DNA of 64,000 nucleotides from Sphingopyxis sp. H073 (GTDB lineage Bacteria; Pseudomonadota; Alphaproteobacteria; Sphingomonadales; Sphingomonadaceae): NCBI RefSeq assembly GCF_001468395.1, contig NZ_LNSG01000006.1, positions 62,001 to 126,000 of the forward strand, read 5' to 3'. Shown piece by piece: positions 18,433 to 27,023 of this stretch (position 1 is its first letter; each line of letters starts with the position of its first letter). The notes under the pieces were generated by a model. It saw only the letters and a program-made list of their open reading frames with translations, ran no database searches and was not told where the DNA came from. The position numbers and the translations under genes were made by a program.

Positions 18433-19437
18433 ATGAAAAACTTGCTTGCCGAGGCCATGGCGCGCGTAATCGTCGAAGGTATGGCTGCGCATTCTGCCCA
18501 GATGGAAAAATTGACGCGCGAACTTGAAGTCGCCATCATCCAAGCCGCCCAAGCGAGTGGCAAAATCGTCACGATCGAAACCATGTTCGCGGGCCAGGAT
18601 CTGAATGGACCGGCTTTTGCCGACCTCCGCAAGACCTTGCGCAACCCGGGCCTAAAGCTTGAGGCGACGATCAGTGAATTGCGCCGGTCCGAAGCTTACT
18701 TCATCAGAGCATACGACAATTACGTCGCCGGATACTCTGACCAGCGGGCGATAGAGCTGCGCTGGGCAGAGCTCCGGCTTGCGATCGCACGCCTCTTCTA
18801 CGACGATATGATCCGATCTGTGCCGGCTAAACCGCGCACCCAAGCGCGGCCAAAAGCGGAGCGCTCAACGAGCGTCATCGGGTTCGAGATGGATGCATTC
18901 TCTGCCGATGAGCAGAAAGCGCTTCGTCAAGCGATCCGTAATCGCGAAGAAGCAATCAGGCAGTTGGAGACCATCATCCGCCGAGGCGGCGCGACGTCGG
19001 ACACTACGCATCTCATCTGTAGCTATTTGCGCGATCCGAACAAGATCGAGCAGGTAAACCGCTGGCTCACCGCCGAGCAGAGAAAGGCGCATCATAACAA
19101 CCCGGAACCTGAAGATGACGTCCAGCCGATGGCTGCCGTTGCCGAGCCGCTGCAGATGGACACTCCGCCGAGCCGCAATGGTCAAGACAATGAAAAGCTG
19201 TGGCCGCCACGTCGGGAAGCACCTCGAACAGATCCGGTCGTTGCCCAGAGACTTGTCGAGTGGCTCCGGGCCGGCCCCAATAAGATTCGGAAACTGTACG
19301 CGCGGTCGTCTACAGGGGATATTCGGCTTAACGCCCGACCGGACGCACCACCGGTCGCCGACATGTTCGAGACCGCAGTTGATCACCCGTTGGTTCAAAA
19401 TGAACTATCAGCAATATGCGCGCGTCTCGAGCTATAA
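18433..19437 (+). CDS. Hypothetical accessory protein, helical and charged
   Basis: 334 aa from the ATG at 18433 with AAGGAG eight bases upstream; the frame's earlier start at 18361 lacks a site. The first 110 residues look helical (LLAEAMARVIVEGMAAHSAQMEKLTREL). The middle, around EQKALRQAIRNREEAIRQLETIIRRG, is a probable coiled coil. The last part (PVVAQRLVEWLRAGPNKIRKLYARSS) is basic and could bind nucleic acid. No known family is recognised. Its position divergent from the relaxase suggests a mobilisation accessory or regulatory protein. Confidence 0.55.
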   Translation: MKNLLAEAMARVIVEGMAAHSAQMEKLTRELEVAIIQAAQASGKIVTIETMFAGQDLNGPAFADLRKTLRNPGLKLEATISELRRSEAYFIRAYDNYVAGYSDQRAIELRWAELRLAIARLFYDDMIRSVPAKPRTQARPKAERSTSVIGFEMDAFSADEQKALRQAIRNREEAIRQLETIIRRGGATSDTTHLICSYLRDPNKIEQVNRWLTAEQRKAHHNNPEPEDDVQPMAAVAEPLQMDTPPSRNGQDNEKLWPPRREAPRTDPVVAQRLVEWLRAGPNKIRKLYARSSTGDIRLNARPDAPPVADMFETAVDHPLVQNELSAICARLEL

Positions 19438-19591
19438 CACACTTCGTTCGGCGCGGGTTGGCTCCTTTCACTTACCTGCCTCGTTGGAGCTGGGGCCGAG
19501 GCTCCCTAAGCTAGCGGTCGCGCACAGTAATAGCGGCGCCGCCTCGTCGTGATCACGCCAGCACAGCACTAATTGCGCCACCGAATAGGAT

Positions 19592-20365
19592 TCACCGAGC
19601 TAGACCGCCCGCACCGACGATGACGGACAACAAATGGCTTGTCAGCGCAGACGCGCCCTTTCGGTAGGCGATTTCACCCCAATCATCCCAACGGTGCACC
19701 CGCTCGGCGAGCCAGGCGAAGAGGTCGTCACGCGATTTTGCATCGGCGAAGGACTGCGACCACGCGATATTGCGCGTCGGCATCCGCGCGCCAACCTTAA
19801 GTCCGGTCAACGTCACCAGGTATCGACTTCCCAAATCTTCGCGCGCGAACAGATGGCGACGAAACCCAACCTGCTGCTCAAAGGTGATCAGCGCCCGCTC
19901 TCGTGCCTCGGCGTCGAGCCCCTTGCTCGCACTGACCGCCGCCACAACCGCCGACATCGGCAGGCGCTCGAATTCCGGCTCGCGCGTGGCCTGCAGCATC
20001 ATGAGGACCGACTTCCCCAATGAGCTCAATCCCCCATCGAAGACGTTCCTCCCCTCCGATGTCTCGACCATACCGATGCTGGCGAGCCAGCACTGATAGA
20101 ATCGCCAGAACATCATGTCCCCGCCGAAAACATCGTGGTTGCTCTCCGTGCCAAACCAGCTCGCATTGATCGCGGTCATTACCCTCAGCATCAGTTCATG
20201 CTGTTCGGGTGCGAAGTGGACCGGCGGGAAGCCAAGTTCTCCTTCCCAGAAGGCGTCCCTGACGCTCGACCAATGGCGTCCCGCTGCATCCTCGTAGCCG
20301 CGCGGATTGGCTCGAAACCACCATCCCCATGGGAGCTCGCTGGCGTGGCGATCAAAGTCGGCCAC
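19592..20365 (-). CDS. Hypothetical protein paired with the upstream ICE/phage-type protein
   Basis: About 257 aa if started at the GTG at 20365, which has GGAGG five bases upstream; the longer frame upstream is a shadow of the preceding gene. It is Trp-rich (PWGWWFR, WSSVRDAFWEGELGF, MMFWRFYQCWLASIGM). The end of the upstream gene overlaps its start by 14 bases, so the two are co-translated. I do not recognise a family. Good ribosome site and coupling support it as a real gene of unknown function in the mobile region. Confidence 0.55.
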   Translation of the reverse strand: MADFDRHASELPWGWWFRANPRGYEDAAGRHWSSVRDAFWEGELGFPPVHFAPEQHELMLRVMTAINASWFGTESNHDVFGGDMMFWRFYQCWLASIGMVETSEGRNVFDGGLSSLGKSVLMMLQATREPEFERLPMSAVVAAVSASKGLDAEARERALITFEQQVGFRRHLFAREDLGSRYLVTLTGLKVGARMPTRNIAWSQSFADAKSRDDLFAWLAERVHRWDDWGEIAYRKGASALTSHLLSVIVGAGGLAR

Positions 20366-21221
20366 GGCCACCTCCGCGACTGGGATCGAGGCCGATCGGC
20401 GGCGGCTGGTCGTCGCGCTGGGGCGCTGCGTCCCCCTCCGCGATCGCGCGCAGCTGGGCAGCGAGCGCAACCGTTTCCCGGACAACATAGGCATCGTCGC
20501 GATAGGTCCGTGCGAGTTCCGATGACTTGGGCCTGGAGGAACCCTGCGCATGCCTGGGAATGAGATCGTACGCATGATCGCAACTGAAGCCGAACCACCA
20601 TGCGTGCGGGTCTTCGACCCGGTGATCGGTAGCGTGCGTTACCGGATGGTAGACCGCCGGGCGTAATGTCACGTGGCAGATACGGCGCGCCTCGACGGCT
20701 AAACGACGCGCCGGACTCGGCCCTTCCTCGCACAGTCTTGAATAGGTCAAACCGCCATGCACCTCGATCCCGATGTCCGACGGAACTGCGCCATTATCCC
20801 AGCCCCAGAGTGGGTGGTCGTGGGGAATGCCGACATATCCGGACAGAAAACCATCTTCCGTGTCACGCAAGATGATGCAGTCATAGCCACTCGCCTCGTC
20901 GCGCCAGCTGATCTTGTCCGCCTCTCCGAGCCACGGCCCCTTGCCATCGGGCCGCGCTGCCTGATCATAGAATATTTCTTCCGCGGGAACGACGCACGCG
21001 CGGGTCGCATAAGCGCGACCGGTTACGAGAACGACGCCGCCCTCTCGCATGACATCGCCTCCGTCGCCGATCAGCTTCGCCAGAGCGAGGTCGGAGCCGA
21101 GGATCGGCAGCAGTGTGCCGTCCGTGGCCGGCGCAACGGCAACCGTGGCTGCCTTTCGCATCACGGACGTCTTGCGCTGCCCAGCGGGCACTAGCGCCTT
21201 GGACTTGGTGGTTTTAGCCAT
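20352..21221 (-). CDS. Conserved phage/ICE hypothetical protein
   Basis: 289 aa. The core resembles a widespread unnamed phage/plasmid family: SGYVGIPHDHPLWGWDNG, then IEVHGGLTYSRLCEEGP, then WWFGFSCDHAYDLIPRH and YRDDAYVVRETVALAAQL. The conserved His/Asp/Cys residues of this family suggest a metal-dependent or structural role, but no activity is established. The N-terminal 40 residues are basic and Ala-rich. It is the first gene of a two-gene minus-strand operon with 19592-20365. Confidence 0.6.
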   Translation of the reverse strand: MAKTTKSKALVPAGQRKTSVMRKAATVAVAPATDGTLLPILGSDLALAKLIGDGGDVMREGGVVLVTGRAYATRACVVPAEEIFYDQAARPDGKGPWLGEADKISWRDEASGYDCIILRDTEDGFLSGYVGIPHDHPLWGWDNGAVPSDIGIEVHGGLTYSRLCEEGPSPARRLAVEARRICHVTLRPAVYHPVTHATDHRVEDPHAWWFGFSCDHAYDLIPRHAQGSSRPKSSELARTYRDDAYVVRETVALAAQLRAIAEGDAAPQRDDQPPPIGLDPSRGGGRGRL

Positions 21222-21578
21222 TTCTTCTCTCCAACTTAATCTGCGGCACGGATGCTGATCGCTTCCGGCTACGCGTCATGGTGCTGCCCCCGGGGCGGTC
21301 TCCGAGTGCGTATCATTTTCGCATGTCGGCCAAGCGATGATCGGTCCGAGACCCCAGGTTTCGCTGCCGAGTGGACTGCCCAGATGCGAGGGTGGGGAAT
21401 GGTATCCCGACGGTGGTTCATGCGATGCCATCAGTAAGATTCGTAGTTACGTTATCGTTCGCTATATCAGACAACGACTAGAGTCAATCGGTCGGACGAA
21501 GTCGTTCGTTTGACCGAACGCTCTTTGATTCCTATGGCGTTGCTCTCATGTTAGGTTGTGTCGAGGGAGGTCATGGAC
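21222..21578. other. Divergent promoter region between accessory operons
   Basis: 357 bases between the hypothetical operon starting at 21221 and the XRE regulator starting at 21579. It is AT-richer near 21430-21550 and contains a CGTTCG-N6-CGAACG palindrome. No gene is supported. Confidence 0.4.
21503..21520. promoter_or_regulatory. Candidate operator of the XRE regulator
   Basis: CGTTCG-TTTGAC-CGAACG is an 18-bp inverted repeat ending about 58 bases before the XRE start codon. A related CGGACGAAG lies just upstream. Position and symmetry fit autoregulation, which is inference. Confidence 0.4.
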
Positions 21579-21905
21579 ATGTCGTTGGCGATGAGGCTGC
21601 AGAACCTTCGCACGGCAAAGCGGCAATCGCTTCAAACAGTGGCTGACGCCATCGGTGCGTCGAAGGCGCATATCTGGGAGCTTGAGAAAGGCACCGCCAA
21701 GAATCCGTCGATCGAACTTGTCCGAAAGCTCGCCGATCATTTTGAGGTATCTATCGCAAGCCTTGTCGGGGAGAAGCCGGACGAAGATAGCGATGACGAG
21801 CATTTGCTCGTCATGTACCGTGATCTGAAATCTCTCGATCACCAAGATCGCTTGGTTCTTGGAGACATTATAAAGGGAATGCAGAACCGTCGGTCCGGGC
21901 GGTAG
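21579..21905 (+). CDS. XRE-family transcriptional regulator
   Basis: 108 aa from the ATG at 21579, eight bases after GGGAGG; a second ATG at 21573 and a GTG at 21558 are less well spaced. The HTH (LQTVADAIGASKAHIWELEKG, about residues 15-35) is typical of Cro/C1-type repressors, followed by the IELVRKLADHF dimerisation helix. The C-terminal 45 residues (DEHLLVMYRDLKSLDHQDR) resemble short XRE repressors of mobile elements. No toxin gene is adjacent. It probably regulates the divergent operon at 19592-21221 and itself. Confidence 0.75.
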   Translation: MSLAMRLQNLRTAKRQSLQTVADAIGASKAHIWELEKGTAKNPSIELVRKLADHFEVSIASLVGEKPDEDSDDEHLLVMYRDLKSLDHQDRLVLGDIIKGMQNRRSGR

Positions 21906-22136
21906 CGGAGCGGGCGCTCTTAGCACTGGTTCTAATGCCCTACCCATACCGTCGTGGTCGTCACCGGCGCCACGTCCGCAGCAAAGGAGTTCGGCGCGGT
22001 CGGCGCTTTGGTCGATTCGGCTATTGCCGGTTCTGTCAGCCGGTCTTTGGGACGAATATTCGCATAGCGGACATTCGGCTCGATCGATCGAGGATGTTCA
22101 AGAAATTGGTAAGTTAACCGCGCTAGAATCCTTCCC

Positions 22137-22799
22137 ATGAAATGGCTTTTTGTAATCGCACTCGCGCTGACCCCGCTTTCCGCGTCCGCGCAGGACATTA
22201 GTGGAACGGGCCGTGCAAAGGACGGCGACTCCCTCGACATGGCAGGGATTGCCGTCCGCTTACATGGCGTCGATGCCCCCGAGCTTTATCAGACATGTTC
22301 GCGGCAGGGTCAAAGCTGGGCATGTGGGAAAGAAGCGATGGCGAAATTGGGGCAATTGGTGAATGGTGCCGAATTGCGCTGTGAGCAGCGCGATGTTGAT
22401 GACTATGACCGGATCGTCGCCAGCTGCACCGCGCGGCAGATAGATCTAGGCCAAGCCATGGTCGAAGCGGGCCTTGCAGTTGCGTTGCCTCAGTTTAGCG
22501 ATCGCTATCTCGGCGCCGAGGCGCGCGCCAAGGCCCTCAAACTAGGCATCTGGAGTTCCGACTTCCAAAAGCCAGCGGACTATCGGGCCGCCAATCCCAG
22601 GGCACATCGGCCCAAGCCGCAGGCATCCGCCGTGCGTCAGCCTATTGCATCACCGGCGCCGTCCGGCGTCTATTACCGCAATTGCAATGCGGCATGGGCA
22701 GCGGGTGCTGCGCCGTTATACCGCGGTCAGCCGGGATATCGGCCAGAAATGGATGGCGACGGTGACGGGGTGGCTTGCGAGCCATTTCGGCGGCGCTGA
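22137..22799 (+). CDS. Secreted thermonuclease-family protein with excalibur domain
   Basis: 220 aa. A clear signal peptide covers residues 1-19 (cleavage after ASA). The staphylococcal-nuclease-like fold has KDGDSLDMAGIAVRLHGVDAPE (active-site Asp and Arg), then DDYDRIVASC and a C-terminal AKALKLGIW. The last 40 residues, with YYRNCNAAWAAGAAPLY and DGDGDGVACE, are an excalibur calcium-binding domain. It should act on nucleic acids in the periplasm or outside the cell. It ends the mobile-like region and could be element cargo, since such nucleases are common on plasmids. Confidence 0.85.
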   Translation: MKWLFVIALALTPLSASAQDISGTGRAKDGDSLDMAGIAVRLHGVDAPELYQTCSRQGQSWACGKEAMAKLGQLVNGAELRCEQRDVDDYDRIVASCTARQIDLGQAMVEAGLAVALPQFSDRYLGAEARAKALKLGIWSSDFQKPADYRAANPRAHRPKPQASAVRQPIASPAPSGVYYRNCNAAWAAGAAPLYRGQPGYRPEMDGDGDGVACEPFRRR

Positions 22800-22873
22800 G
22801 CATTTAGGCTGGGTTGAAAGGCCTTCATCCAAAGTTTCTGGCGCGGTGTTGCGACTTTGGGTAGGCCAACGAC

Positions 22874-23110
22874 ATGATGATGATCGGCACGAGAATCGAA
22901 GAGACGGGAACCTTGCTCCGCGACGCGGGCGGATTCTCGCTTCGCCGTGACCTTGGCGGTCGGTGGCGCCTCGACCTCCACCGCGTTCCGGTCGACCATA
23001 TCGAAAAGCGTGTTCGCATTACCGGCATCGTGGTCGGTGAAGACCTGGTCGATGTCGACGGTGTGGCTCCCGAGAATATTGCTTCTTCGCCGCTGGCGGC
23101 CGGCGCGTAG
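22874..23110 (+). CDS. DUF5818-type small protein
   Basis: 78 aa. The pattern GTLLRDAGGFSLRRDLGGRW, then RVRITGIVVGEDLVDVDGV, matches the short DUF5818 proteins frequent in sphingomonads (a GxLL...GGRWRLD...RVRVxG...DLLDV layout). These are small OB-like beta proteins of unknown function. It starts with three consecutive Met codons; any could initiate. It is convergent with the small membrane protein at 23133-23255. Confidence 0.6.
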   Translation: MMMIGTRIEETGTLLRDAGGFSLRRDLGGRWRLDLHRVPVDHIEKRVRITGIVVGEDLVDVDGVAPENIASSPLAAGA

Positions 23111-23132
23111 CCCCACTGCACCACCTGCACCG

Positions 23133-23255
23133 CTAGAACAAATATTTGAGCGCCTGCCATGCCCCGACGAGGAATGAGCCACCCATCAACGCGGTCGCAA
23201 TCCAGAATTCGATAGCGAGCGCCCGGTCGCGCCATTTGGTTCCGCGTACTTGCAT
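23133..23255 (-). CDS. Small single-pass membrane protein (40 aa)
   Basis: 40 aa read on the minus strand from the ATG at 23255. A basic start (MQVRGTKWRDR) is followed by one hydrophobic helix (ALAIEFWIATALMGGSFLVG) and a short tail ending KYLF. No strong ribosome site is visible. The clean charge/helix design favours a real small membrane protein over a chance frame. The family is unknown. Confidence 0.4.
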   Translation of the reverse strand: MQVRGTKWRDRALAIEFWIATALMGGSFLVGAWQALKYLF

Positions 23256-23380
23256 AGGCTCGGCATGACAGCGCGAAATATTGTAGGAAAGCGATTAATC
23301 CACGCTTGGTGGCGACAAAATCCTACGGAATAGGCGACACCCCCCGAACTCACATTCAGGCGTGCGATACCGCCGACTCT

Positions 23381-23438
23381 GGCCGTTTTCGGTCAGGCCG
23401 CTTTCAGTCTGAACCGAAGAGAAGCGGACGTTCGCCGT
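23381..23438. repeat. Dispersed repeat copy A
   Basis: 58 bases matching 62320-62377 at about 42 of 58 positions without gaps. The best conserved parts are the left end (GGCCGNTTTCGGNCAGG) and the right end (AAGCGGACNTTCGCCGT). It lies in a gap (23256-23773) with no gene. Probably the shared tail of a decayed gene or a chromosomal repeat family. Confidence 0.45.
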
Positions 23439-23773
23439 GCGCCGGCTGGCCATGGGCGACTGCGGCTCGCACAACCGATTCTCGATCTGGCGATTTCATC
23501 CGGGCGAAGATTTTGCGTTGCATATACCCCGTAGGTTGAGCAGCTCGCGCTCAACGTCGTCGGTCGAGCAACGACCAGCATACTCATTAGCTGAACGGCA
23601 CATAAATTGTCGAAAACATTGAACCGACCAATAAAATCACTTAGTTCAATGGGTTATATAAAAATTATAGGCCTTCAAACTATTGAAACTATACCGACCG
23701 GCTATTGGACATCTCTCCCACGATGCTTGATGATCAGATACCATATATTGATTTCAAGAAGAGGACGGGTGCC

Positions 23774-24457
23774 GTGACTCCAGTCTATAATCAATCGTTT
23801 TTGAGCGTCGCGAGTGCGGCTTTCCTGCTATCGACACTTTCGGCTTGCGGCGGCGCATCAGGGGAAGGCGAGAAATCCGACAGTGCGGAACCGCGAACGC
23901 AAGCGGCCGTCGCTCGCGACCCCAATTATCCCGAGATCGATATCCCGCCCGTTTGGGATGCCAAAGGACAGCTGGTCCAACCAAAAGACTTTCGCGAGTT
24001 GGTCTTCCTCGGGGCGCCGCTGACACCGCACGGTCTTAACGGCGGGAAAGCGTCTTTTCCCGAGTTCCACAATGTCTACACGCAGCCAGCAGCCTTCAAG
24101 GCCTATCGGGCGACCGGCAAATGGCCTGAAGGCACCATGATGATCAAGGAACTACAGCTCGTCAGTGATCCGAAAGGCGAATTTCCTGACGGATCAACGA
24201 CGGCACCATCCGGGCGAGGATATTTTCCCGGTCCGCCCAATGGCCTCGACGTTTCAGTCAAGGACAGCAAACGGTTCGCCGATTCAAATGGCTGGGGCTA
24301 TTTCAACTTCAATCATTCCGCTCCGCCCTATCTGGCCACGGCAGCGCTCAAATCCGTCGACGAATGCGCGGGGTGCCACATCGCCAATGCAGAAGACATG
24401 GTCTACATCAAATTCTACAAGCCCATACTCGATCCGCTACCGCTCCCCCGCGGTTGA
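23774..24457 (+). CDS. Cytochrome P460-family lipoprotein
   Basis: 227 aa from the GTG at 23774 (AGAGGA upstream); an ATG at 23723 would give a longer, poorly designed leader. A lipobox-type signal (LLSTLSAC) places it on the outside of the inner membrane or on the outer membrane. The body matches cytochrome P460: PEFHNVYTQPAAFKAYRATGKWPEGTMMIKEL, then GWGYFNFN and the single c-type haem motif CAGCH near the C-terminus. P460 proteins oxidise or detoxify small nitrogen compounds such as hydroxylamine or NO. It is followed by a second P460 protein. Confidence 0.8.
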   Translation: MTPVYNQSFLSVASAAFLLSTLSACGGASGEGEKSDSAEPRTQAAVARDPNYPEIDIPPVWDAKGQLVQPKDFRELVFLGAPLTPHGLNGGKASFPEFHNVYTQPAAFKAYRATGKWPEGTMMIKELQLVSDPKGEFPDGSTTAPSGRGYFPGPPNGLDVSVKDSKRFADSNGWGYFNFNHSAPPYLATAALKSVDECAGCHIANAEDMVYIKFYKPILDPLPLPRG

Positions 24458-24517
24458 CATGACGCTGCTGCAGCCATCGGCGTCTGCGGCGCGACAGGCG
24501 ATGCAAGAGCAGCGGCC

Positions 24518-25507
24518 ATGCTCAGTGCTCATAGGAACGACGATTTGCTGACCGGGAAGACCATTGCGGTCATCTGCGCCGTCGCGCTGTTCACCACAGC
24601 CTGCGGCAAAAAGAGCGATGCGGGTGCGCCCGACGATACTTACGCGTCGCTGGTCAACAAAGATGGGACGATCTCCTTTCCCGCAGACTTCCCCGAGAGT
24701 TACATGTTCATTGGCACCTGGTCGGTCACGGCGCCCTCGGGAGAGGCAGAAATTCATTCCGTCTATTCCCGACCGGCGGATGTTGACGCCTTTCGGAGCG
24801 CGGGGAAATTTCCTGACGGCGCAGTCTTGATCAAGGAAGTCACAATTGCGAAGAGCGCCGACCTCGTCACAGGCCGCGCATCCTGGGCCGGTGATCGCAA
24901 GATTTGGTTCCTCATGGTGAAGGATCGCAAGGGACGGTTCGCGGGCAACCCCCTCTGGGGTGACGGGTGGGGCTGGGCGCAATTCGACCCGACCGACACC
25001 AAGAAGCAAACGGCGACGAATTACCAAACCGACTGCAAATCATGCCACATTCCGGCCAAGTCATCCGAATGGGTTTACACCTATGCCTACCCAGCGCTGG
25101 GTGAGAAAGGCCAAGTCGGCCTGCCGGTGAATTCACATAGAGGTAACCCGCCCGGGATAGTTCCCGCCGTCGCAACGCAGGCCATGACGAGCGGCGTGGC
25201 TTCAGGCAAGATGGCTTTCGACAAGACTTGCAGGGCATGCCACTCCATAAACCTTGGTGGTGCCGGCATCGGACCAACGCTGGCTGGCGTCGTCGGCCGC
25301 AAGGCGGGCACCGTGCCAAACTTTGATTATTCGGACCAGATACGGAATTCCGGCATAACCTGGACAGCCGACAATATTGACAAACATATCGAGGCGCCAA
25401 AATCCTTCATTCCCGGGAATCGCATGGGAAATCTCTTCCCCAACGGGATCAAGGATCCGGGTCAGCGCCGCGATATCATCGTCTATCTGAAAAGCGTCGC
25501 ACAGTAG
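24518..25507 (+). CDS. Cytochrome P460-cytochrome c fusion lipoprotein
   Basis: 329 aa. The signal with lipobox (VALFTTAC) ends near residue 29. The P460 domain spans about residues 40-190: HSVYSRPADVDAFRSAGKFP, GWGWAQFDP and haem motif CKSCH. A class-I cytochrome c domain fills the C-terminus with CRACH, GPTLAGVVGR and an axial Met in GNRMGN. The two haems make it a plausible electron-accepting partner or self-sufficient oxidase relative to the single-domain P460 just upstream (60-base gap, same strand). The substrate is unknown; NO or hydroxylamine handling is the family precedent. Confidence 0.8.
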   Translation: MLSAHRNDDLLTGKTIAVICAVALFTTACGKKSDAGAPDDTYASLVNKDGTISFPADFPESYMFIGTWSVTAPSGEAEIHSVYSRPADVDAFRSAGKFPDGAVLIKEVTIAKSADLVTGRASWAGDRKIWFLMVKDRKGRFAGNPLWGDGWGWAQFDPTDTKKQTATNYQTDCKSCHIPAKSSEWVYTYAYPALGEKGQVGLPVNSHRGNPPGIVPAVATQAMTSGVASGKMAFDKTCRACHSINLGGAGIGPTLAGVVGRKAGTVPNFDYSDQIRNSGITWTADNIDKHIEAPKSFIPGNRMGNLFPNGIKDPGQRRDIIVYLKSVAQ

Positions 25508-25666
25508 TCGACGGCGGCTTCCCGCTCGCGAGCGGCGGTAAGACGCATGAGCCACTGAAGGTGGCTAGTCAGATTGATGCTTGAGGCACAAAACAACTCA
25601 ACGGACTATTCAGCCAAGGGCGATTTTTTGCCAAGGCCCGAATGTCCTCAATCAAAGGAATGACAC

Positions 25667-26059
25667 ATGGCCAAACGTGATGCGGTTTTCCCCGCAAACC
25701 GACATGCTCTCTACGAAGAGCATGGATATTCCGCAGCGATCCGGTCGGATCGTTTGCTTTTCGTATCCGGCCAGGTCGGAAGTCGTGAAGACGGTTCGCC
25801 GGAACCAGAGTTCGCGGAGCAGGTTCGGCTGGCCTTCGCAAATCTGGAAGCGACCCTGCTGGCTGCGGGATGCGGATTTGACGACATCGTCGATCTAACG
25901 ACTTTCCATACCGATCCCGAAAATCAGTTCGAAACGATTATGGCCGTGAAGAGCAAGATCTTCACTGAAGCGCCTTATCCGAACTGGACAGCACTTGGTG
26001 TGAACTGGCTGGCCGGATTCGATTTCGAGATCAAGGTAATCGCCCGCATTCCAGACTGA
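25667..26059 (+). CDS. RidA family protein
   Basis: 130 aa with AAAGGA ahead of the ATG at 25667. It shows the RidA/YjgF fold signatures: LFVSGQVG, EQVRLAFANLEATLLAAGCGFDDIV and a C-terminal FEIKVIARIP. The canonical deaminase Arg is not clearly placed (VNWLAGFDFEIKVIARI), so it may belong to a non-canonical Rid subgroup. Family members hydrolyse reactive enamine/imine intermediates or respond to N-chlorination. It lies between the P460 pair and the ZIP transporter. Confidence 0.8.
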   Translation: MAKRDAVFPANRHALYEEHGYSAAIRSDRLLFVSGQVGSREDGSPEPEFAEQVRLAFANLEATLLAAGCGFDDIVDLTTFHTDPENQFETIMAVKSKIFTEAPYPNWTALGVNWLAGFDFEIKVIARIPD

Positions 26060-26109
26060 CCGCAACCCGTGCTAGGCCAGTAAAATCCGAAACGAAAGAA
26101 AGTCGCGTC

Positions 26110-26877
26110 ATCGCTGATTTCCTCGGAGCTGGCCTTTGGGGCCTGTTTACAGCCAGCGGCCTTTTGATCGGTGCCGTTGTCGCGGACCTGTTTTCAAACC
26201 GGCTGTCTCATCGCCTCATCGCGACCGTGATGGGGTTTGGCGGCGGCGTGCTTATCGCCATTGTCGCTGTCGAGCTTATGGGGAACGCAATCAAAACTGG
26301 CATGTCCGCCGCTGCGATCACAGCGTTGCTGGGAGGGGCGGCAATCTTCAGCGGCATCAACTGGTATCTCGCCACAAGCGGCGCGAAAAATAGGAAACGT
26401 TGCGGCGAATGCGTGAAGCAAACGACCGAAAATGAGCATGCCGGAAGCGGCGTCGCGATTGCTGTTGGGACGGTTCTTGACGGCATTCCCGAAGCACTCG
26501 TGATCGGCCTGTCTATGGTTGGCGGCGGGAAGATCGGGATGGGCGTCGTCGCCGGGTTTTTCCTCGCCAACATTCCTCAGGGACTCTCAAGCGCCTCGGG
26601 GATGAAGCTGGCTGGACGATCACGACGCTACATTTACGCGATCTGGGCGGGCATCCCGCTCCTGATAGGGCTCACAGCCGCCTTCGGGAATTTTGCTTTG
26701 GGATCAGTCTCAACCGACGCAACGACGGTCATTCTCTGTTTCGCTGCAGGCACGGTGCTGGCGATGCTCGCGGAAACCATGATCCCGGAAGCCTTCGATC
26801 ACGCGCCGCCGATGATCGGTTTGATTACCGTGACGGGCTTTCTTTCGGCGTTTCTGCTGGTGCAACATCATGTTTGA
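26110..26877 (+). CDS. ZIP-family metal transporter, no canonical start codon
   Basis: Reading from 26110 gives IADFLGAGLWGLFTASGLLIG, which fits a natural ZIP N-terminal helix, but position 26110-26112 is ATC. No ATG, GTG or TTG exists upstream in frame. The first normal candidate is TTG at 26164, inside the first helix. The protein has about eight hydrophobic segments with the ZIP-type HAGSGVAIAVGTVLDGIPEALVIGL and NIPQGLSSASGM, whose His/Asp/Glu residues form the metal path. It should import a divalent metal such as zinc. The CDF transporter follows. Confidence 0.7.
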   Translation: MADFLGAGLWGLFTASGLLIGAVVADLFSNRLSHRLIATVMGFGGGVLIAIVAVELMGNAIKTGMSAAAITALLGGAAIFSGINWYLATSGAKNRKRCGECVKQTTENEHAGSGVAIAVGTVLDGIPEALVIGLSMVGGGKIGMGVVAGFFLANIPQGLSSASGMKLAGRSRRYIYAIWAGIPLLIGLTAAFGNFALGSVSTDATTVILCFAAGTVLAMLAETMIPEAFDHAPPMIGLITVTGFLSAFLLVQHHV

Positions 26878-27023
26878 TATGCGGGGCGGGCTTGAATAGC
26901 AGATCTTACTGCAGCTTCATCCTTAGGTCAGGCCAGTTGGAAATACATCGCCGGCAGCGTAACTCGCTACGATAACAGCCTCAGGTGACGGCCCTTGGAC
27001 CGCTGTAATATTGGAGATGGAAA

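Noticed and set aside
9430-23300. CRISPR array in the accessory region
   Set aside because: No regularly spaced direct repeats with unique spacers; the GATAT motifs are short and irregularly spaced.
9430-23300. Complete integrative conjugative element
   Set aside because: No integrase, coupling protein, type IV secretion or replication genes are visible; only mobilisation-like and cargo genes.
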